From contig DATAZV010000517.1 of the NCBI GenBank assembly GCA_036271855.1, forward strand, positions 1 to 9,674: a DNA stretch of 9,674 bases, read 5' to 3'. Below, piece after piece: positions 5,153 through 9,674 of the stretch. The stretch is from JAQGMJ01 sp036271855. GTDB lineage: Bacteria; Pseudomonadota; Gammaproteobacteria; Burkholderiales; JAEUOS01. A program made the translations under genes and the position numbers. The first letter of the stretch is position 1. Each line of letters opens with the position of its first letter. The notes below the pieces were generated by a model. It had not been told where the DNA came from. It saw only the letters and a program-made list of their open reading frames with translations, and did no database searches.

Positions 5153-5719
5153 TCACTTCTGTTTCATCCGCCCCGCCACTTCCACCCAGTGGCTGAAGGC
5201 AGCCATGAACTTGGCGAAGAACTCGCGCGTCTCGTCCTTCTTCAGCCCGCCCTGCGCATCGAACAGCGATTCGGCGTTGCCGATATACGCTTCGGGCTGC
5301 TGCAGCGCCGGCATGTTGAGAAAGACAAAGGCCTGGCGCAGCGCGTGATTGGCGCCGAAGGCGCCGAGCTGATACGGGGTGACGCTGACCACCGCCGCCG
5401 GCAGGCCGTCGAACACGCTTTGCCCCTGTGGGCGCGAGCCGACGTCGATGGCGTTTTTCAGGCCGCCGGGCAGCGAGCGGTTGTATTCCGGCGTCAGGAA
5501 CAGGATGCCCGCGCATTGCTTCACCTCCTGGCGAAAGCGCGTCCACGCCGCCGGCGGCTGCTCATCCAGGTCCTGGTTATACAGCGGCAGATCGCCGATC
5601 TCGGCAAAGCTGCATTCAAGGGATGGCGGCGCCGCCGCCACCATCGCCTTGGCCACTTTTCGGGTGATCGAATCGCGGCGCAGGCTACCCACCACCACGG
5701 CTACTTTTTGCTTGGTCAT
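5153..5719 (-). CDS. NADPH-dependent FMN reductase (ChrR/YieF-like quinone reductase), 188 aa
   Basis: This is a cytoplasmic flavodoxin-fold flavoprotein that uses NAD(P)H to reduce FMN-linked substrates such as quinones, azo compounds or metal oxyanions; the true substrate is not visible. VAVVVGSLRRDSITRKVA (6-23) is the first strand and phosphate-binding loop for FMN. LTPEYNRSLPGGLKNAID (75-92), followed by GSRP, is the family hallmark around the isoalloxazine ring. The 188-aa length agrees with E. coli ChrR. The ATG at 5719 follows GGAGAAG at good spacing; longer upstream reading gives unrelated sequence. The gene stands alone, convergent with the small protein gene (terminator at 5100-5124 between them) and divergent from the secreted protein at 6002. 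No reliable promoter was found in the 282-bp upstream region, which contains an AT-rich AATATTTTTTCC block just before the ribosome-binding site. Confidence 0.9.
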   Translation of the reverse strand: MTKQKVAVVVGSLRRDSITRKVAKAMVAAAPPSLECSFAEIGDLPLYNQDLDEQPPAAWTRFRQEVKQCAGILFLTPEYNRSLPGGLKNAIDVGSRPQGQSVFDGLPAAVVSVTPYQLGAFGANHALRQAFVFLNMPALQQPEAYIGNAESLFDAQGGLKKDETREFFAKFMAAFSHWVEVAGRMKQK

Positions 5720-6001
5720 CTGCTTCTCCGGTTGAGGAAAAAATATTGCTGCCCGGGCGGGACGGCTTACCGGAAAAATGAAGCGATGCACGTGCCCAGG
5801 GCAGGTGGCGCGACGCCGCACGCACCATCGCCGTGCGAGGGAAGGTGCACTGATTTATGGCGGGCATTTTTCCCGGAAACATTGTCGTGTTTGCAATCCC
5901 TACCGGGCGCAAACCTGTTTCAGCAGGGCACAGCGGTTGCTGTTGTGAAGAGTGCATGGGCGGCATTCGTTCGCCCGCAACCCTACCGATTGGAGAACCG
6001 C

Positions 6002-6319
6002 ATGAAACCTTTCATGAAGCCGCTTTGCACCCTGATCGCCCTGCCCCTGGTCCCCCTGGCGCTGGCCGCGCCGGTCTACGCCCAAAGCGGCACCGCCCCC
6101 GGCAGCATCAACGTTCCCGGCGGCAGCAACACCGACAAGGGCTATGCGCCGAAGCCGGGCAAGATGAAAAAGAATGCCGACGGCACCATGAGCCCGGACA
6201 CCCGCACCAAGGGCGCGGGCGCCGGCGGCGGCGGTTCGAGCAACGGCTCTCCCGACAACTCGATGAACGCCGGCGGCATCGCCGGCGGCAGCACCGTCTC
6301 GCGTCCCGCCGGCAGCTAG
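6002..6319 (+). CDS. small secreted Gly/Ser-rich protein of unknown function, 105 aa
   Basis: I do not recognise the family. GGAGA lies 5 bases before the ATG. The N-terminus is a clear signal peptide: basic start MKPFMKP, hydrophobic core LCTLIALPLVPLALAA, and probable cleavage after PVYA (residue 27). The cysteine at 9 is too early for a lipobox. The mature protein of about 78 residues is low in complexity: PGSINVPGGSNTDKGYAPKPG (32-52), a basic KMKKNADGTMSPDTRTKG stretch (53-70), then glycine/serine-rich AGAGGGGSSNGSPDNSMNAGG (71-91). It has no cysteines after cleavage and no hydrophobic segment, so it is probably periplasmic and disordered. Its stop is 22 bases before a long hairpin (6342-6374). 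The neighbours give no hint of function. The alternative start at M5 would still leave a signal peptide. Confidence 0.75.
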   Translation: MKPFMKPLCTLIALPLVPLALAAPVYAQSGTAPGSINVPGGSNTDKGYAPKPGKMKKNADGTMSPDTRTKGAGAGGGGSSNGSPDNSMNAGGIAGGSTVSRPAGS

Positions 6320-6341
6320 CGCGGTATTTGAAAACGTACGC

Positions 6342-6374
6342 CGGGCCCCGGCTTCCACTGGAACCCGGGGCCCG
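6342..6374. terminator. long hairpin between convergent genes, probable bidirectional 3' end
   Basis: CGGGCCCCGG (6342-6351), a C-C mismatch, TTCC, loop ACT, GGAA, and CCGGGGCCCG (6365-6374) give fourteen base pairs in total. It lies between the stop of the secreted protein (6319) and the stop of the minus-strand ABM-like gene (6407). Neither side has a strong T run (ATTT on the right, TTTTC on the minus side after 6336), so it may stop transcription weakly or protect 3' ends. Confidence 0.55.
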
Positions 6375-6406
6375 ATGCATTTGCAGTGACGTGGCGCACC
6401 TTGCGC

Positions 6407-7015
6407 CTAGACCCAGGTTTTCGCCGCCAGCACCTGGGCACGCCGGATTTCCGGCCCCTGCTCGAAAAATTCGCCGGCGCGGGCCAGCAGCGCTGCAGCC
6501 ACCGGGCCGGCGAGGTGGGCATCGCGCGCGGCAGTGTCGGGAAAGACGTCGAATATGGCGAAGTGCCCGCCGCCCATGTCGAGCGCGTACCAGGCGGCGG
6601 TGCGGGGCTCGTCGCTGACCATCGCCAGGGCGCTGGCGAGAAAGTCGGCCACCGCCTTCTCCTTGCCGGCACGCGCCTTCATCGCCACGAACAGCGCGCA
6701 GACCGGCTCGATCGCGCGCAGCGGCGGCTTGGCCGCGATCAGGTCGGCGGACTCGATCTCCGGCATGCCGTCGAGCGCGGTAAAGCTTTTCATCATCAGC
6801 TCGCGCCCGACCTTGCCCAGCAGGTGCCTGAGCTGCGCGACGACGCCGGGGAAGGTGTCGAAAATCGCGAAGCCGCCGGTGTCGAAGCGCAGCGCGTACC
6901 AGTTGCGGGTTTCCGGCTCCTCCTGCACCGCGGCCAGCGCGCTGCGCAGGAAATCGGCGATTTCCGTTGCGCGGCCGGCGTGGGCCTCGATGCCGACAAA
7001 CAGGGCCTTGGACAT
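6407..7015 (-). CDS. tandem-duplicated ABM-like (putative quinol monooxygenase) protein, 202 aa
   Basis: Two homologous ferredoxin-like domains lie in one chain, about residues 4-96 and 107-199. Matching blocks are ALFVGIEAHAGRATEIADFL / ALFVAMKARAGKEKAVADFL, EEPETRNWYAL / DEPRTAAWYAL, and GGFAIFDTFPG / GHFAIFDVFPD. The pattern (strand, helix, short acidic loop, WYAL strand, FAIFD-FP strand, long helix) fits the dimeric alpha-beta barrel fold of antibiotic biosynthesis monooxygenases such as YgiN, which act as dimers without cofactors. Here the duplication would make the dimer within one polypeptide. No catalytic residue can be assigned with certainty. AAGGA lies 7 bases before the ATG at 7015; the longer upstream frame is non-coding in character. 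It is divergent from the secreted cupin gene at 7199. A stress-responsive barrel protein without enzyme activity is the alternative. Confidence 0.8.
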   Translation of the reverse strand: MSKALFVGIEAHAGRATEIADFLRSALAAVQEEPETRNWYALRFDTGGFAIFDTFPGVVAQLRHLLGKVGRELMMKSFTALDGMPEIESADLIAAKPPLRAIEPVCALFVAMKARAGKEKAVADFLASALAMVSDEPRTAAWYALDMGGGHFAIFDVFPDTAARDAHLAGPVAAALLARAGEFFEQGPEIRRAQVLAAKTWV

Positions 7016-7135
7016 GGGGTTTTCCTTTCTGGAGGGAGCGGGAGTGCGGGGCTGCCCGTGCACTTTGCCCGCGCCGGGGCCGCGCGTCTGCCGGTGCCTC
7101 TCCCACAAGCTCCTACAGCCGCGCCGCGGATCGGC

Positions 7136-7141
7136 TATATT
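7136..7141 (+). promoter_or_regulatory. putative -10 box of the secreted cupin gene
   Basis: TATATT lies about 58-63 bases upstream of the ATG, in the 183-bp divergent region. The -35 place (about 7113-7118, CTACAG) is weak. Confidence 0.4.
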
Positions 7142-7198
7142 TGCGCGGCAGCAAGCGCCCCGGGGCGCGAAAAACATAACTTTCAAAGGAGACATTCC

Positions 7199-7666
7199 AT
7201 GCGCCACACCAAGTTCGCCCTTGTCGCCGCCCTCGCCTTCGGCGCCGGCCTCGCCGTTTCACCGCTCGCGCAGCACGTCATGTCCGAAGCCAATGCCCAG
7301 GCCGGCAGCACCCTGCAACCGGCGATGATCGACCTGGCGTCGATGAAGCATGACGACATCCCGAACACGGCCAACCCGGAGATGCACGGCAAGACCCTGG
7401 TGGTGACGCCCAACGGCACCGTCGGCATCCAGTCGGGCAACGTGAAAAAGCACTTCCACGCCGACGCCGACGAGATCCAGTACATCATCGAAGGCAGCGG
7501 CGCCATGTGGCTGGGCAAGGAACGCCACGACTTCAAGGCCGGCACCCTGATCATCATCCCCAAGGGCACGCCGCATGGCGGCACCATCGTCTCCTCCGGG
7601 CCGGTGAAGGCGATCGCCATCAAGCTGCCGCCGCAGAAGCCGGACGATGCGCATTTTGTCGACTAA
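7199..7666 (+). CDS. exported single-domain cupin protein, 155 aa
   Basis: A signal peptide (MRHTKFALVAALAFGAGLAV..., with an ANAQA site; cleavage after residue 33 or 35) sends the protein to the periplasm. The mature part is one cupin barrel. Motif 1 is KKHFHADADEIQYIIEGSG, with H85, H87 and E92; motif 2 is FKAGTLIIIPKGTPHGG, with H126. This is the complete 3-His/1-Glu metal set, so a bound Fe, Mn or similar metal and an enzymatic or metal/small-molecule-binding role are likely; the substrate is unknown. AAGGAG, 7 bases before the ATG at 7199, is one of the best ribosome-binding sites in the window. Length is typical for exported cupins. It is divergent from the ABM-like gene, and a joint role in handling quinones or aromatic compounds is conceivable but only a guess. 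It is followed by the hairpin at 7675-7707. Confidence 0.85.
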   Translation: MRHTKFALVAALAFGAGLAVSPLAQHVMSEANAQAGSTLQPAMIDLASMKHDDIPNTANPEMHGKTLVVTPNGTVGIQSGNVKKHFHADADEIQYIIEGSGAMWLGKERHDFKAGTLIIIPKGTPHGGTIVSSGPVKAIAIKLPPQKPDDAHFVD

Positions 7667-7674
7667 AAACGGCT

Positions 7675-7707
7675 CTCCGGACGGCGCGACTGCGCGCCCG
7701 TCCGGAG
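7675..7707 (+). terminator. long hairpin after the cupin gene, probable terminator or 3'-end stabiliser
   Basis: CTCCGGACGG (7675-7684), CGCG, loop ACTG, CGCG, one bulged C and CCGTCCGGAG (7698-7707) form a fourteen-base-pair stem starting 8 bases after the TAA. No T run follows on the plus strand. Its position directly after the gene is the main reason for the call. Confidence 0.6.
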
Positions 7708-7708
7708 G

Positions 7709-7781
7709 CGTGAAGGGACCGGTCAGGGTAGAATGAAGGGGTCTGCAACCCAGGGCGTCCAGGGTGGCTGGTCCCTTCACG
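7709..7781. repeat. perfect 12-bp inverted repeat with 49-bp spacer upstream of lpxO
   Basis: The left arm CGTGAAGGGACC (7709-7720) and right arm GGTCCCTTCACG (7770-7781) are exact reverse complements. The spacer holds a -10-like TAGAAT (7729-7734) and a small GGGT/ACCC stem. The repeat ends 39 bases before the chosen lpxO start. It could be a pair of operator sites around the lpxO promoter, or an RNA stem in a read-through transcript. Confidence 0.6.
7729..7734 (+). promoter_or_regulatory. possible -10 box of lpxO
   Basis: TAGAAT lies inside the spacer of the inverted repeat, about 87 bases before the GTG at 7821. No good -35 box is present. Confidence 0.3.
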
Positions 7782-7820
7782 GGTCCCCTCCGCGCCCCGC
7801 ATTTTCGTGATCAGGTCGCC

Positions 7821-8720
7821 GTGATCAAATTCGTCGTCGTCTTTTTCCTCTGCTGCTCCGCCTACATGCAGTTGCGCGGGCGGGTGCGGCACGCATGGTT
7901 CCGGCAGATCTTCGACCATTCGTCGTTCACCGCGCCGATCAACGTGTTCATGCTGGCGTTTTCCGGCGTGCCGCGCACGCCCTATATCGACCGCGACCGC
8001 TTCGCCGACTTGAAGGTGCTGGAAGAAAACTGGCAGGAGATCCGCAAGGAAGGCGAGAACCTGCTGGCCACCGAAATCAAGGCGGCGCAGAACCACGACG
8101 ACGCCGGCTTCAATTCGTTTTTCAAGAAGGGCTGGAAGCGCTTTTACATCAAGTGGTATGGCGACGCCCACCCCTCGGCGCGCGCGCTGTGCCCGCTGAC
8201 CACCGAATTGGTTTCCAAGCTGCCTTCGGTGAAGGCGGCGATGTTCGCCTACCTGCCGGACGGCGGCAAGCTCGGGCTGCACCGAGACCCCTACGCCGGC
8301 TCGCTGCGCTATCACTTGGGCCTGGTGACGCCGAACAACGACCTCTGCTACATCGCCGTCGACGGCCAGCGCTATAGCTGGCGCGACGGCGAAGGCGTGG
8401 TGTTCGACGAAACCTTTTTGCACTATGCCGAGAACACTTCCGGCCAGGGCCGCATCGTGCTGTTTTGCGACATCGAGCGGCCGATGAAATACCGCTGGGC
8501 GCAGGGCATCAACCGCTGGATCGCCACCCACATCGTCGCCGCCGGCGCCTCGCCGAACAGCGAAGGCGACCGCACCGGCGGGGTCAACCGGGTGTTCCGC
8601 TACGTCCACTTCATGGGCGAAAAGCGCCGCGCCTTCAAGCGCTGGAACAAGACGGTGTACCGCATCACCAAGTTCGCGCTGATCGTCGGCGCGCTTGGAT
8701 TGATCTGGGTGCTGCCCTAG
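7821..8720 (+). CDS. lpxO: lipid A hydroxylase LpxO (aspartyl/asparaginyl beta-hydroxylase family), 299 aa
   Basis: LpxO is an Fe(II)/2-oxoglutarate-dependent, inner-membrane enzyme that 2-hydroxylates the secondary acyl chain of lipid A, changing outer-membrane properties. Visible features: an N-terminal membrane segment (IKFVVVFFLCCSAY, 2-15) followed by the basic LRGRVRH; APINVFMLAFSGVP (38-51); GFNSFFKKGWKRFYIKWYG (96-114); the iron ligands H154 and D156 in KLGLHRDPYAGSLRYHLG and H201 in FDETFLHYAEN; R211 in GQGRIVLFCDIERP as the probable 2-oxoglutarate anchor; and a second hydrophobic segment at the C-terminus (FALIVGALGLIWVLP). Length matches Salmonella LpxO (about 300 aa). I chose GTG at 7821 since the protein then begins directly with the membrane segment, as in other LpxO proteins. 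A GTG at 7764 would add 19 residues without family character. Its ribosome-binding site is weak (AGG, 7 bases away), hinting at low expression. Confidence 0.88.
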   Translation: MIKFVVVFFLCCSAYMQLRGRVRHAWFRQIFDHSSFTAPINVFMLAFSGVPRTPYIDRDRFADLKVLEENWQEIRKEGENLLATEIKAAQNHDDAGFNSFFKKGWKRFYIKWYGDAHPSARALCPLTTELVSKLPSVKAAMFAYLPDGGKLGLHRDPYAGSLRYHLGLVTPNNDLCYIAVDGQRYSWRDGEGVVFDETFLHYAENTSGQGRIVLFCDIERPMKYRWAQGINRWIATHIVAAGASPNSEGDRTGGVNRVFRYVHFMGEKRRAFKRWNKTVYRITKFALIVGALGLIWVLP

Positions 8721-8758
8721 TCAACTCGACGGCCTGAGGGCACAGGCCGGCTACCTGC

Positions 8759-8832
8759 CTTGGAATCCAGGCGCGTCATTCGCGAAAAGCAGTGGTGAGC
8801 AGGACGTGGATTCCCGCTTGCGCGGGAATGAC
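8759..8832. repeat. dispersed-repeat-like element with dRS3-type hairpin
   Basis: The core ATTCCC (8810-8815), eight bases, GGGAAT (8824-8829) has the architecture of the Neisseria dRS3 repeat, and the flanks TGG and GAC match the common proteobacterial form. The eight-base-pair stem ATTCCCGC/GCGGGAAT has loop TTGC. A degenerate counterpart in the opposite sense, TTGGAATCCAG...GTCATTC (8760-8780), lies 30 bp to the left, suggesting a two-ended element. It sits between the convergent stops of lpxO and the Bug protein and may also act as their terminator. Confidence 0.6.
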
Positions 8833-8848
8833 AGAAGAGGGCGCCGCT

Positions 8849-9674
8849 TCAATCGAGCTTGATGTTCGCGGCTTTCATCACCTGCCCATAGCGCTCGATA
8901 TCGCGCTTCACGAAGGCATCGAACTCGGCAACGCTGAGGGTCACCGGCTCCAGGCCCGCCGCCAGCATGGTCTTGCGCACTTCGGGGTCGGCAATGATCT
9001 TGTTCACTTCGGCGTTGATTTTCGCGATGATCGCAGGCGGGGTTTTCGCCGGCACGTGCAGGCTGCTCCAGCCCACCAGATCAAAGCCCGGATAGCCGGA
9101 CTCGGCCACGGTCGGAATCTCCGGCGCCGCCAGCGAGCGCTTCGCGCCGGAGACGGCCAGCGCACGCAGCTTGCCACCCTGCACCTGGGGCAGGGCCGCC
9201 TGCTGGATGATGAAGCCCAACTGCACCTGCCCGCCGATCATGTCGGCCACCATCGGCGGCACGCCCCTGTAGGGCACGTGCAGCATGTCGATGCCGGCGA
9301 GCTGCTTGAAACGCTCCATCGCCAGGTGCGGCGTGGAGCCGTTGCCGGGCGATCCGTAGTTGAGAGTGCCCGGTTTTGCCTTTGCCAGCGCCACCAGCTC
9401 GGCCAGGGTCTTCGCCGGCAATTGCGGGTTGACGCCGAGCACGAAGGGGATGGTGGCCATCAGGTTCACCGGGCTCAGGTCGCGCAAAAAGTCCAGCGGC
9501 GGGTTGGGCGTGAACACGCTGGCGACCACCGCGGAGGAGCCGGAGAAAAACCAGGTGTAGCCGTCCGGCGCCGATTTCGCCACCGCGTCCGCTGCGATCA
9601 CGCCGGCGGCGCCGGGGCGCGACTCGACCACCAGCGGCTGGCCCCAGTCGGCCTGGATTTTCGCCGCGAGCACG
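8849..9674 (-). CDS. tripartite tricarboxylate transporter substrate-binding protein (Bug/TctC family), C-terminal part
   Basis: The gene runs off the right edge; about 275 codons are visible, and the signal peptide plus the first strand (roughly 40-50 residues) are missing. Family signatures: VVESRPGAAGVIAADAVAKSAPDGYTW near the visible start, NPPLDFLRDLSPV, KTLAELVALAKAKPGTLNYGSPGNGSTPHLAMERFKQLAG, the ligand-loop pattern HVPYRGVPPMVADMIGGQVQLGF, and the C-terminal VNKIIADPEVRKTMLAAGLEP. Such periplasmic proteins bind carboxylates (for example citrate, aromatic acids or amino acids) either for a TctAB transporter or as orphan receptors; the ligand cannot be read here. They are greatly expanded in Burkholderiales, which supports the taxonomic guess. 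A GTG at 9673-9671 is an internal valine, not the start. No transporter membrane gene is visible nearby. Confidence 0.92.
   Translation of the reverse strand, partial: VLAAKIQADWGQPLVVESRPGAAGVIAADAVAKSAPDGYTWFFSGSSAVVASVFTPNPPLDFLRDLSPVNLMATIPFVLGVNPQLPAKTLAELVALAKAKPGTLNYGSPGNGSTPHLAMERFKQLAGIDMLHVPYRGVPPMVADMIGGQVQLGFIIQQAALPQVQGGKLRALAVSGAKRSLAAPEIPTVAESGYPGFDLVGWSSLHVPAKTPPAIIAKINAEVNKIIADPEVRKTMLAAGLEPVTLSVAEFDAFVKRDIERYGQVMKAANIKLD

Noticed and set aside
5189..6001. Upstream in-frame extension of the secreted protein gene, antisense to the FMN reductase
   Set aside because: The extension lacks coding character, and the signal peptide with its GGAGA site fixes the start at 6002.
7764..7820. 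Longer lpxO start at the upstream GTG
   Set aside because: The added residues show no LpxO character and overlap the right arm of the inverted repeat; family members begin at the membrane segment.

Overview
The window is GC-rich DNA that looks like ordinary chromosome from a betaproteobacterium, most likely Burkholderiales. The evidence is the TctC/Bug-type periplasmic binding protein at the right edge, the LpxO lipid A hydroxylase, the codon bias towards G/C in third positions, and the predominance of AGGA/GGAG ribosome-binding sites. The species cannot be named from sequence alone. There is no rRNA, tRNA, CRISPR array, transposase, integrase or phage gene.

Layout, left to right. (1) A partial minus-strand membrane methyltransferase of the MddA (methanethiol S-methyltransferase) type starts at 197 and runs off the left edge. 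(2) A 479-bp gene-free stretch follows, carrying a perfect 22-bp palindrome and a weak terminator. (3) A minus-strand class I SAM methyltransferase (677-1504) is divergent from a plus-strand pair: an OsmC-like protein (1755-2288) and a cupin/AraC regulator (2288-3271), coupled by a TGATG overlap. The shared upstream region holds an imperfect 20-bp direct repeat with a 40-bp period, a good candidate for the AraC-type operator. (4) A convergent minus-strand gene (3302-4369) encodes an alpha/beta hydrolase fused to a LuxR/GerE helix-turn-helix, with two dyads around its promoter. (5) A small cytoplasmic protein of unknown function (4731-5057) ends in a strong terminator. (6) A minus-strand NADPH-dependent FMN reductase (5153-5719) follows. 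(7) A small secreted Gly/Ser-rich protein (6002-6319) is convergent with a tandem-duplicated ABM-like protein (6407-7015), with a long hairpin between them. (8) A secreted cupin (7199-7666) is followed by lpxO (7821-8720), with two large inverted repeats between them. (9) A dispersed-repeat-like hairpin precedes the partial minus-strand Bug/TctC binding protein (8849 to the right edge).

Most genes are separate transcription units. The only clear operon is osmC-like/araC. Thematically the window leans towards redox and reactive-species handling (OsmC-like thiol protein, RclR-related regulator, flavin reductase, ABM-like and cupin proteins) and cell-envelope adaptation (LpxO). This grouping is inference from family membership. 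I see no convincing new multi-gene system. The best leads are the putative OsmC/AraC/methyltransferase regulon with its direct repeat, the hydrolase-LuxR one-component sensor, and the palindromes at 503-524 and 7709-7781.
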